The position numbers and the translations under genes were made by a program. A model generated the notes under the pieces. That model saw only the letters and a program-made list of their open reading frames with translations. It was not told the origin of the DNA and searched no databases. Below, one piece after another: positions 1 through 9,300 of a stretch of 46,664 nucleotides of DNA (the stretch's first letter is position 1; each line of letters begins with the position of its first letter). Origin of the DNA: Verrucomicrobiota bacterium (lineage in GTDB: Bacteria; Verrucomicrobiota; Lentisphaeria; JABSQK01; JAJFLO01). Location of the stretch: assembly GCA_021772615.1 (NCBI GenBank), contig JAJFLQ010000189.1, positions 1 to 46,664 of the forward strand, in the 5' to 3' direction.

Positions 1-1164
1 GCCTTCGATCGCCGGCGCCGACCGTGCGTCCAGGATTATCGCGTCGACGGCATTGATCAAAATGCGACCGGCTGCCGTTGCACCGAGGGTGCTGGTGCTG
101 ATCACGCCGCCATCGTAAATCTCAAGTGTAGCTGTTTGGATATCTACTTCCGCCTGCCGTGCTATATCGATAACGTCGTCTGCCATTGACCGTGCTTCCG
201 CACGAATCCCGGTAAAGGAACTGCCGCTTCTTCCGGTTATGACTACCGCATCGGCCCGGACCTCGATCGTTCCGCCGGATCCACCGTCGCTGGATGCCTG
301 CAACGCTGCGCCGTCAGCAATATCGACAAATCCGGCCTGCACCACGATCGTGCCCGCCGATGTGCCGTCGGCGAACACGCCCGCGGATGCACTGGTCGGA
401 TCCGCCGGCGGTGGGGTCAATCCGCTTCCTGTTAGCAGGATGCTGCCAAGATCATCCGTGTCTCCTGGATCGAAGGTCGTCCCTTCAGATGTGTGCGCCA
501 TCGTCACGTCCCCGGCTGCTTGCCGGCTCGCCAGGTTGACGGTGCCGCCGGGAACATCCACTCGACCGGCAACCGTAATATTGCCGCCGACAACGGAAAA
601 CACACCGTCATTTACAATAGACGTACCGTTAATGGTGATTGAAGCCGGGTCATCATTGTAGAAGCCAAATGCGGATGGCGTGGCCGATGTCACGTTTGGC
701 GCCGCGCCAAAATGTAGTGCGTCGAATCTGGCGCCGTCGGCCAAATCGATATATTCGGCCGTGCTCGTGTGAAACGCGCCGTCCACATCGACTTGGGAGT
801 TTGCGCCGAAAACGAGGCCGGCAGGATTAATTAGATAGAGGTTTGCCTGTTCGATTGTAGAGCGCAGGGTGCCGTCGATCACCGAAGCGTTCCCGCCGGT
901 GACGCGGCTCAATACATTTGAAATCGAGTTCGGTCCAGTAAATGTTGCGCTCTCGCCGCCGTGGACATTAAAATCGCTGAAGCTGTGAAAGAGATTGGTT
1001 CCGGATGTGAGTCCAAGGGTATGGTCAATCGTGAAGTCCGGTCCGGTAAGACTGGTCGCTGGACTACCGACCGTTCCGTCGGTAGCGATCTGTGCTATCG
1101 AGTTGGACGCGGCAAGCGCCACTGCAATTGCCAGAACCCGTGCTATCGCCTGAAAATGCATCAT
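1..1164 (-). CDS. Two-partner-secretion (filamentous haemagglutinin-type) exoprotein, N-terminal part
   Basis: The reading frame is open from the ATG pair at 1164/1161 to the window edge, giving 388 codons with the C-terminus missing. Residues 1-24 form a signal peptide ending SIA before Gln25. The TPS domain follows, with the family's signature motifs NVLSRVTGG (83-91) and NPAGLVFGANSQ (113-124), then an AFHTSTAEYIDLADGA stretch. Beyond about residue 150 there are beta-helix-like repeats of the form 'G.I.V.A..V.I..GA.L.A', as expected for the start of a long right-handed helix. In this family the TPS domain is recognised by an outer-membrane TpsB transporter, and the exoprotein acts as an adhesin or surface filament; no TpsB is in the window. 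The gene diverges from the neighbouring ATPase. No good Shine-Dalgarno sequence is visible. The TPS assignment is firm; the biological role is inferred. Confidence 0.88.
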   Translation of the reverse strand, partial: MMHFQAIARVLAIAVALAASNSIAQIATDGTVGSPATSLTGPDFTIDHTLGLTSGTNLFHSFSDFNVHGGESATFTGPNSISNVLSRVTGGNASVIDGTLRSTIEQANLYLINPAGLVFGANSQVDVDGAFHTSTAEYIDLADGARFDALHFGAAPNVTSATPSAFGFYNDDPASITINGTSIVNDGVFSVVGGNITVAGRVDVPGGTVNLASRQAAGDVTMAHTSEGTTFDPGDTDDLGSILLTGSGLTPPPADPTSASAGVFADGTSAGTIVVQAGFVDIADGAALQASSDGGSGGTIEVRADAVVITGRSGSSFTGIRAEARSMADDVIDIARQAEVDIQTATLEIYDGGVISTSTLGATAAGRILINAVDAIILDARSAPAIEG

Positions 1165-1214
1165 GATGAACTGCCGATTGAGGTTTCCGGACCTGTTATA
1201 TTTTGTCTTGCAAC

Positions 1215-1243
1215 CATATATGTTTCTTTCACGAACTATCCAA
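1215..1243 (-). promoter_or_regulatory. Candidate sigma70-like promoter of the TPS exoprotein
   Basis: Read on the minus strand, TTGGAT (1243-1238) is separated by 17 bases from TATATG (1220-1215), about 50 bases before the start codon. The boxes match the consensus at 3 of 6 and 4 of 6 positions, so this is only a plausible candidate. Confidence 0.27.
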
Positions 1244-1385
1244 CCCGAGCCGCCCGAGCAAAATATCGGTGTCTGTCGTTGTTCAAAACGTACCTGCACG
1301 AGTGCCTGTCTTCAATTCATGTATACCGTTGCATCCCAAAAATCTTAAGGCGGGAATAAGCGGCTTGCGGGCAGCGCTTTGGAGT

Positions 1386-1425
1386 GCGGCGGCTGGACGC
1401 CGCTTTAGAACTCGCCGCAGGCGAG
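1386..1425. repeat. Tandem GC-rich hairpins, intergenic repeat type
   Basis: GCGGCG (1386-1391) pairs with CGCCGC (1398-1403) across a 6-base loop, and CTCGCC (1411-1416) pairs with GGCGAG (1420-1425) across GCA. The surrounding GCGCTTTGGAGTGCGGCGG wording resembles dispersed intergenic palindromes seen in planctomycete and verrucomicrobial genomes. That resemblance is from memory and was not searched. Confidence 0.5.
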
Positions 1426-1601
1426 ACGGCCGGCCGCCAGGTCTTGTAAGGCTCCGAACGTGACTGACTATCCACCACAGCTCGGTAATACGATTCGATT
1501 GAACGCCCAGTTTCTTTCGCGTTATCGCAACGACGACACGACAACCACAAATTCTGACAATGGGGGCGCCAAGACACGATGCCGGCCGGTTTTTGGAGTA
1601 T

Positions 1602-1614
1602 AGGCTTTCAGCCT
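1602..1614. repeat. AGGCT-TTC-AGCCT hairpin
   Basis: A perfect 5-base stem with a 3-base loop sits in the intergenic region. It resembles the short AGGCTGAAAGCCT intergenic repeat common in environmental genomes. It is too short for a terminator call and has no T-tract. Confidence 0.4.
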
Positions 1615-1758
1615 GCCGGCTTCACCTCCAGCGTTGCCAGACCCTCCCGCGTCTACGCGCCTCTCCGCGAGCTCGTTCGTTCCTGCTTTGGTTGTGGCGC
1701 TCAAGTCGACTCTTCGGAACTACTTGAATGAATCGCTATAAACGACTAATATTACAGA

Positions 1759-1777
1759 TTGTAAGTTGAAGTTACAA
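1759..1777. promoter_or_regulatory. TTGTAA-N7-TTACAA dyad upstream of the first ATPase
   Basis: A perfect 6-base inverted repeat with a 7-base spacer lies about 25-40 bases before the ATG at 1801, in the most AT-rich part of the intergenic region. It could be an operator, or part of a promoter for a gene that has no visible Shine-Dalgarno sequence. No regulator is identified. Confidence 0.25.
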
Positions 1778-1800
1778 AATACAAAAACATTCCCGCGCAC

Positions 1801-2985
1801 ATGATCACACGAAGCATACAGCCGGTTCTCGAGCGCCTTGTCGAGGCCTATCCCGTGGTCACCATTACCGGACCACGGCAGGCAGGAAAAACGACGTTGT
1901 GTCGGATGACGTTTCCACAGGCAGCATACGTATCGCTGGAGTCGATCGATAATCGACAATTCGCCTTGAACGATCCAAGGGGGTTTCTGGCTCGTTACAA
2001 AAGCCCCGTAATCATCGATGAGATACAGCGGGCGCCGGACCTGCCGTCCTATATCCAGAGCGCCGTCGACGATCACAACGAGTCCGGCCAATTCATTCTT
2101 ACCGGCAGCGCTCAGTTCGAGTTATTGCATGCCGTCAACCAATCGTTGGCAGGTCGGACCGCGATTCTCAAACTGTTACCGTTTACGCTGAACGAAGCGT
2201 GGTCGCATCGGGACATCCCGGATCTCGACACGCTCATGTGGACCGGGTTTTATCCGCGGATCCATGACAAGCAACTCAATGCTTCGGAAGCCCTGCGGTT
2301 CTATGTCGAAACCTACATTCAGCGTGACGTTCGCGACGTCCTGCAGATTCGCGATCTGGCACAGTTCGAACGTTTTGTCATGCTGTGTGCGGGGCGAACG
2401 GGTCAAATCTTAAACATGTCCAATCTCGGCAATGACTGCGGCGTCAGCCACAACACCGTGCGTTCATGGCTGTCCGTACTAGAGGCGAGTTACATCATCT
2501 TTCTATTGCGTCCGCACCACAATAATCTGAACAAACGCCTGGTAAAGGCGCCGAAGCTGTACTTCACCGATGTTGGCCTGGCGACAAATCTGCTTGGCAT
2601 TGATTCGCCCCGACAGCTGACTCGTGACCCGCTACGCGGGGCACTTTTTGAAACCTACGTTGTCAGCGAATTTCTCAAACACCGGTTTAACCGGGGTGAC
2701 CGAAGCAATCTCTATTATTTTCGCGACAACGTCGGTCACGAAGTCGATCTGCTTCTGGACTACGGGCGGCGGGTTTTTGCGATTGAAATCAAGTCTGGAC
2801 AGACTGTTGCGGAAGATTATTTCGACGGCCTCGATTTCTATCGTAAGATCAATCCGTCGGGTACATTCGGGTGTGGCCTGGTGCATGGCGGAGATGATGC
2901 GTACCAGAGGTCGGGCGTACATCTCGCAAATCATCGGACCGTCGACGACTTATTTGCGTGGATCGAGTCAAACGCACGGTGCTGA
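1801..2985 (+). CDS. AAA ATPase with DUF4143 C-terminal domain (copy 1)
   Basis: The product has 394 residues, normal for this family. Walker A is GPRQAGKT (24-31) and Walker B ends in DE at 73-74 (VIIDEIQ). A sensor-like LTGSAQF and SLAGR segment follows, then a winged-helix-like region around CGVSHNTVRSWLSVLEAS. The C-terminal DUF4143 part carries EVD and EIKS, the metal-binding pattern of a PD-(D/E)XK-like fold. Proteins of this type are widespread and poorly characterised; nucleotide hydrolysis coupled to DNA binding is an inference from the fold. It is paralogous to the ATPase at 43569, with the Walker motifs at identical residue numbers. It precedes the giant gene by 310 bases on the same strand. 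The ATG has no clear ribosome binding site, so the start rests on homology with copy 2 (MIT.../MIV...). Confidence 0.9.
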   Translation: MITRSIQPVLERLVEAYPVVTITGPRQAGKTTLCRMTFPQAAYVSLESIDNRQFALNDPRGFLARYKSPVIIDEIQRAPDLPSYIQSAVDDHNESGQFILTGSAQFELLHAVNQSLAGRTAILKLLPFTLNEAWSHRDIPDLDTLMWTGFYPRIHDKQLNASEALRFYVETYIQRDVRDVLQIRDLAQFERFVMLCAGRTGQILNMSNLGNDCGVSHNTVRSWLSVLEASYIIFLLRPHHNNLNKRLVKAPKLYFTDVGLATNLLGIDSPRQLTRDPLRGALFETYVVSEFLKHRFNRGDRSNLYYFRDNVGHEVDLLLDYGRRVFAIEIKSGQTVAEDYFDGLDFYRKINPSGTFGCGLVHGGDDAYQRSGVHLANHRTVDDLFAWIESNARC

Positions 2986-3014
2986 TACCGTCGATGTACC
3001 CATTCCGGCTGCGT

Positions 3015-3053
3015 TGTGCAAAAACCTCTGCGTCTCTGCGCGAGATCCTTTTT
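3015..3053. repeat. Dispersed GCGTCTCTGCG-type intergenic repeat, left flank copy
   Basis: This segment contains AACCTCTGCGTCTCTGCGCG, whose complement reads GCAGAGACGCAGAG. It is therefore related to the CACAGAG repeats found inside the giant gene. A diverged copy in the same orientation (AACCTTCGCGTCTTTGCGCG) lies just after the giant gene at 43438-43490. Confidence 0.6.
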
Positions 3054-3140
3054 CCCCGTTCCCGCGCCGCTACTCTTCAATTTTCTCGTGCCAAGTCGCC
3101 AAGGCCGGGAACATATTTCATGGATAATTATTGCTTTCCG

Positions 3141-3157
3141 ACTATCATATCGATAGT
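3141..3157. promoter_or_regulatory. ACTATC-N5-GATAGT dyad
   Basis: A perfect 6-base inverted repeat lies about 140 bases upstream of the giant gene's start, in AT-rich sequence. It is a possible operator; nothing else supports this. Confidence 0.2.
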
Positions 3158-3231
3158 TTAAAAGTTTGTGTTGCAAGCGCGTCACACACAAAAAGATACG
3201 CCATATTTGTCGCGTATTGTGCCGCGAACGT

Positions 3232-3262
3232 TTGGGAATTGAGTGTTTGTCATGAATATATG
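3232..3262 (+). promoter_or_regulatory. Weak promoter candidate for the giant gene
   Basis: TTGGGA (3232-3237) and TATATG (3257-3262) are separated by 19 bases, longer than ideal. The -10-like box equals the one proposed for the TPS exoprotein. A transcript from here would have a leader of about 25 bases containing the strong ribosome binding site. Confidence 0.2.
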
Positions 3263-3282
3263 TAGTTTGAAACCGTCTTGCT

Positions 3283-3290
3283 GGAGAAGG
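3283..3290 (+). promoter_or_regulatory. Ribosome binding site GGAGAAGG that fixes the giant gene's start
   Basis: GGAGAAGG lies five bases before ATG 3296. It falls inside the coding sequence if the upstream TTG at 3278 is used, and that TTG has no such site. This supports ATG 3296, which also puts the signal peptide's charged N-region directly at the N-terminus. Confidence 0.75.
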
Positions 3291-3295
3291 CCTTT

Positions 3296-3373
3296 ATGGT
3301 TAGCCGTCATGGTGTCTTATGGACATGTATTGTTATCTTCATTTTTTTACTCAGCCAACGCCCCGCCCAGGCC
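3296..3373 (+). other. Signal peptide of the giant protein
   Basis: Residues 1-26 have a short positive N-region (VSRHG), a hydrophobic core (CIVIFIFLL) and an AQA cleavage motif before Gln27, typical of signal peptidase I. No lipobox cysteine is present. Confidence 0.85.
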
Positions 3374-6300
3374 CAGAGCATAGCGGTCACATCGCCGAAC
3401 GGCGGTGAAGTCTGGCCGATCGGCGTGACGCGCACCATCGCCTGGACGGCGTCCGGTGTCGCCACCATCCACATCGAGTTGTCCCGAAACGGCGGCGGGG
3501 CTTGGGAGGACATTGCGGCCTCCATTGATTCCGCGGCCGGTGCGATGTCGTGGACCGTTACCGGCGACACGGCGACGGATTGCATTATCCGAATCACCGA
3601 TGTCGATACCGGCACGGTCACGGACGTCTCCGACACGCCTTTCGAAATCGAGACCGGCTTTACCGTTTCCGCCGTCGTCGACACCACTACGACCATACCC
3701 GGTGACGCCGCGACCTTCACCGGATTCATCGGACCGCCATCGATTGATGCCGGCGATGTCGCGTTTGCCGGTACGGGCGGCGCCGGCACCGACGGGATCT
3801 ACAAGGTCATCGACGGCGTGCTCAGCAAGATCGCCGATCGGAATACACAGGTGCCGGATTCGTCCGGGTTCTTCTCCGAGTTCCTCGGCACCTCCATTGT
3901 CGGTCCGTCGATCAGCGGCGGCAACATCGCCTTCGGCAGCGAGGACGATAACGAAGACGGTGTCTACAAGGAGGTCGGCGGCGTCCTCAGCGTCGTTGCG
4001 GATGTCAACGATCCGGCACCCAGGGGAAACACCAACTTCGTCCACACGATGAACGCCGCCATCGACGGTGTCGACGTTGCGTTCTCGGATGTGAATGATG
4101 CAAATGATCGTGCCGGCATCTATGTGGAAAAGGACGGTATCCTCCTGCGCATTGCAGACATGTTCATCGCCATTCCGGATGCTGCGGCAACCTACCGCGA
4201 CTTCCGGCCGCCAACCTTGAGCGAGGGCAACGTCGCCTTTCAGGCCGGCGCCACTGACGGGCAATCCCGTATCTTTGCCTGGATCGACAATAATGTTCGC
4301 ATCATCGTCGACGGCGCGACGACGGTGCCGGGAGATGGGGAGTTTTTTGGCACGACAATCTCGAGTCTTGGCGAACTGGTCGATATCGATGGCGAAAACA
4401 TTGTCTTCACTGGGTTCAACGCAACTTCCACCGTCGAAGGCGTGTACGGTTACATCGGCGGTCAGCTCACGGTCATTGCCGACACGAATACGCAGGTTCC
4501 GGGGCAGACTGGGACGTTCTCTGGTTTTACCTTCGGCGGGATCGACAATCGCGTCTCGATCGACAACGGCAACATTGCCTTTATGGCGAAGGACGATGCC
4601 GGCGTGGCCGGGATCTACCTCTACACCGGTGGCGATATTCTACATGTTGCGAGTGTCGGCGAAATGTTTGACGGCAAGACTCTTGACGCCCTGTTCCTCG
4701 GTACCGAGGCGCTCAGCGGTAATCAGCTCGCTTTTCGCGCCGATTTCTCAGATGCTTCCAGCGGTGTCTACGTCACGACATTCGAGGACGAGTTGTTGTC
4801 CGCATCCATCTCCGGAGTTGCCTGGGCCGACTTCAATGACGACGGTATTCGCGATGCCGGCGAACCGCTGCTCAACAACATCACCGTCAATCTCTTCGGT
4901 GCCGGTGCCGATGGCGCAATCGGTGGTGGTGACGATGTCATACTCGATTCCGAAGAATCCGATAACAACGGTGTGTATGCATTTAGCGCACTGAGTACCG
5001 GCACATACTATCTGGGGTTCATCGAAGAACCCGGTGTGGAACTGACCCTCCAGGATGAGGGCAGCGATGAGGATATCGATTCAGACCCGAATCCGGCGAC
5101 CGGCCTCACGCCTGTGTTTGTATTGGCAGCCGATCAGAACGAATCGATCGACGCCGGTCACCTGCTCGCACCGGGCATGGTGTTGACGTCGTTGAAGATA
5201 AACGGCACGGTTGGAAATTTTCAGGGGACGAATAATGGCGAAGGTTTTCTACGTGGCCAATTTGTAGCGGCGATCGGCGACCTAGACGGCGATAGTGTCA
5301 CAGATATTGCAGTAGGTGCACCTAGTGAGGCCGGTTCATCTGGTGTGGTTTGGATATTGTTTCTGAATTCGGATGGGACTGTGAGAGATCACGAACGGAT
5401 ACCGTCAGCAGCCACCGGGTTCGAGGGTGAGTTGGATGCAGGTGACGAATTCGGAAGCGGTATCGCCGCCCTGGGCGATATGAACGGCGATGGATTCGTT
5501 GAGCTTTCGGTTGGAGCCCCCAAGGATGATGATGACGGATCCGGCCGGGGAGCCGTTTGGATACTGTCATTGGATTCCAATGGAGTCGTTCAGTCATACC
5601 AACGGATTTCGTCGATGACAGGTGGGTTTACTGGAGTGCTTCATGATGAAGATTGGTTCGGCAGCAGTGTAGCGGCAATCGGTGATCTTGACGAGGACGG
5701 TGTTCCCGAGATCGCCGTAGGCGCATCCAAAGATGATGACACGAATGATACCGGTGCCGTATGGATTTTGTTCCTGAAATCCGACGGCACGGTTCGGACC
5801 CAGTCCAAGATTAATCAACTGTCTTCTGGTTTGGCCGGAGCGATTCCGGCTGGTAGCAGATTTGGCTCCTCTGTCACCGCCCTTGGAGATCTGAATCGTG
5901 ACGGCATCGGTGATATCGCGGTTGGCGCACCGAATGGCGGTTCAAACTCCGTATTCGTGTTGTTTTTGAATTCCGATGGATCAGTTGACGAACATCACCG
6001 AATATTCGAAAATATTGGCGGCTTCACAGGTGATCTCGGCGTGGATGATTTTGGCTGGAATGTATCGTCTATCGGCGACCTCGACGGCGATGGGAACACG
6101 GATCTCGCTGTCGGCGCACGTTTAGACGATGACGGCGGATCGAATCGTGGTGCGATCCGGATTCTTTTCCTCGATCCTGATAACCCGGGCGGAATCGTCA
6201 AGTCGCACCAAAAGATCAGTGATATCGAGGGGCGATTCCGTGGTCGGCTGCAAGATGAGGATCTATTGACGGGAGTAACCGGGCTGGGAGACTTTAATAA

Positions 6301-9300
6301 CGACGGAATCGGTGACATAGCTGTTGCTGCCGGCGGAGATGGCCTTAGTGGCGATCCGATCGGCGCCGTCTACATCCTCACCCTCGCCGGCGAACCGCTC
6401 GCATCGGTTGGCGGCGTGGCCTGGCATGACGAAAACCAGAACGGTATCCGGGACATGAGCGAGACGGTAATCGCAAATGTCCCGGTCCGCCTCTACACCG
6501 TTGGCGCCGACAACCTGGTCGGAACGGCCGATGACTTTCTGGTCGCTTCGACAACGACCGACATCGATGGCATCTACCGTTTCGACGACCTCAACCCAAC
6601 CGCCTATTACGTGGAATTCCACGAACCAGACGATTTCGACCTCGGCTCGCCGCAGGATCAGGGGATGGACGCCGCCGTAGACTCCGACGTCGATCCAAGT
6701 TCCGGAAGAACCGCTTTATTTTCTTTGACCTCGGGTGAGGCCAAAGAAAATACGGACGCCGGATTCGTCGCTGGTACGGGAACGGTGCGCAGCTTCACCA
6801 AGATCAGTGATCTGGAGGGGAATTTTCTGGGCCTTTTGGATGACAGTGATCGATTCGGGTCCGCCGTGGTCAGTATCGGTGACCTTAATCGTGACGGGAT
6901 TGTGGATCTCGCGGTGGGGTCCGTTTTTGATGACGACGCGAATAGCGACAGTGGCGCCGTCTGGATCTTGTTCATGCGAGCCGATGGTTCGGTTGATACA
7001 CATCAGAAAATCAGTAACGGATCGGGCGGGTTTTCCGGTACACTCGAAGCTGGAGATGAATTCGGCACAACCGTGGCATCTCTCGGCGACTTAGACGGCG
7101 ACGGTCACACGGATATCGCGGTGGGCGCTCATCGAACCGGCGCCACCGACAAAGGCGCGATCTGGATACTTTTCCTGAATCCGGATGGTTCGGTAAAGCA
7201 TCACACGCAAATCGGTGACGGTTTGGGCGGGTTCGGAGGCACACTGCACGACGAAGCACGGTTCGGTACGGCCGTGAAGGCGGTTTCTGATCTCGATAGC
7301 GATGGTGTCATTGATCTGGCAGTCGGTGCGTCCTGGGACGACGACGGCGGTGACAAAACAGGAGCTGTCTGGATCTTGTTCCTGAATGCGGACGGCTCGG
7401 TGAAGAGTCAACAGAAAATGAGTGCTGTTACCGGCGGAATGCAGACCGCAGGACTTAAACCCAATGGGCGGTTCGGAGAGTCCATCGGATTGCTCGGTGA
7501 TCTTGATCAAGACGGACATTCCGACATCGCCGTTGGCGCAATCCTGGAAGACGGTAACGTGACCGGTACCGGGGCAGTGTGGATCTTGAATCTTAATTCC
7601 GACGGTACCGCTCATTCATTTAACAAAATATCCGAGGGGCTCAACGGATTCAGCGGGAATTTGGATGCCTCTGATTTTTTTGGTTCTGTCGACGGCATCG
7701 GCGATTTGGACGGTGATCAGATACCAGACCTCGCGGTTGGCGCCAGCGGTTACGACAACGACGGCGCCGCTGCCGGAGCTGTTTGGATCCTTTTTCTCAA
7801 TGCTAATGGATCGGTGAAATCCGATCAGCTGGTAGATGATTTATCTGACGGTATTAACAGCAGCCTCGATAGCGGCGATGATTTTGGGTTGTACGTCTCT
7901 GGACTTGGTGATATCGACGGTGATGGCGTAGCCGAAATCGCGGTGGGAACGCCGGCAGACGATGATGGCGGCACGGATCGCGGCGCGGTGTACATCATCT
8001 CCCTCCACGGTGAACCGTTGGCTTCTGTCGGGGATTTTGTCTGGCACGACCAGAACGGCGACGGGATTCAGGACGTCGATGAGCCGGGTGTGCAGGGGAT
8101 CGAGGTGAGGCTATATCAGCCGGGGCTCGATGGCGTGATTGGTGGGACGGATGATTATTTGGTCAGTAGTCAATTGTCAGATGTCAGTGGTCAGTACGCA
8201 TTTCGGAATTTGAATCGGGGGGATTATTACCTTGAATTCGTCGAGGAAGACGGCGTCAACCTGAGTGACGCCGAGCAGGGCAGCGATGATGGTGCCGACA
8301 GTGATCCGGATCCGGCGACGGGGCTGACCACTATTTTTTCGCTGGCTTCGGGTGAAGCCAGCGAAAAAATAGATGCCGGTTTTCAGTTGAATCCGGGAAC
8401 CGTCCGTTCAGGAATCCACATCTCAGGGATTCCTGGAATCGAAGATCACTCAGCGTTTGGGGAATCGTTGGCAATTATTGGTGACTTGGACGGAGACGGA
8501 ATTTCGGAAGTTGCCGTTGGAGAAAGATTCAGAAATACCGGCGGTAGCCAGAGAGGGGCTGTTTGGATCGTATTTTTAAATGCAGATGGTTCGGTGCGGT
8601 CGTACGAGGAAATCGGAAGTGGTAACGGTATACCTACTGGTGAATTGGCTGATGCCGACCTTTTCGGAAGTGCGGTAGCTGCGATCGGTGACTTCGATGG
8701 TGATGGAATACCCGACATTGTCGTGGGAGCTCATGGTGCCGATGAAGGAGACACTGGCGATGGTGCAGTTTGGATTTTATTTCTGAATTCGGACGGAACA
8801 GTGAAATCTCATCAAAAGATAAGCGTATTGACCGGTGGATTCACCGGTCCTCTGAACTTTAACGACCAATTCGGTGGAGCCATCGCCGGCGTTGGAGATA
8901 TTGACGGTGACGGGGTTACTGACGTTGCGGTCGGATCACCCGGTCACGATGACGGCGGTGGCGGAGGAAATGACAGCAAGCGAGGAGCAGTGTGGATCTT
9001 GTTGATGAATGCCGACGGGACTGTAAAATCTAATTCACGGATCAGCGACACGGAGGGTAATTTTCTTGATCCATTGAGCGATGACAACCGATTCGGCTCA
9101 TCATTAAGCCCGGTCGGCGATTTGGATGGGAACGGTACGATTGACTTGGCGGTTGGAGCGGAGCGCGATAATGATATGGATGACGGGACTGTCGGGAGTC
9201 ATCGCGGTGCCGTTTGGATTCTCTTTCTGAATCCAGACGGTTCAGTCCTTAATTCTCAAAAAATCAGTGATATCGCCGGCGATTTCGATGGAGATCTGGA

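Larger units (their letters stand above)
1165..1800. other. Divergent intergenic region with hairpin repeats
   Basis: No credible gene is seen in these 636 bases; the short open frames here have no recognisable product. The stretch holds a promoter candidate for the exoprotein on its left, tandem GC-rich hairpins near 1386-1425, an AGGCT-TTC-AGCCT hairpin at 1602-1614 and an AT-rich block with a dyad just before the ATPase. The character is that of repeat-laden intergenic DNA carrying regulatory signals for two divergent genes. Confidence 0.7.
2986..3295 (+). other. Intergenic leader of the giant gene
   Basis: These 310 bases carry no gene. They contain a dispersed-type repeat (3015-3053), an ACTATC/GATAGT dyad (3141-3157), a weak promoter candidate (3232-3262) and a strong ribosome binding site (3283-3290). 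No convincing terminator follows the ATPase, so read-through into the giant gene is possible. Confidence 0.6.

Noticed and set aside
1317..1704. Short minus-strand frames in the divergent intergenic region
   Set aside because: They read through hairpin repeats and show no domain or ribosome binding site; translations of such repeats are commonly mis-annotated.
2624..3127. 167-codon plus-strand frame overlapping the end of the first ATPase
   Set aside because: It overlaps the ATPase in another frame, has no family features and extends into repeat sequence.
3278..3295. TTG start at 3278 for the giant gene
   Set aside because: The strong GGAGAAGG site lies between this TTG and ATG 3296, at ideal spacing for the ATG, and the signal peptide fits better from the ATG.
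8331..8372. Palindromes as intrinsic terminators inside the gene
   Set aside because: There are no T-tracts after the stems beyond the arm itself, and the frame continues through all of them. Attenuation is possible but termination as the main role is unlikely.
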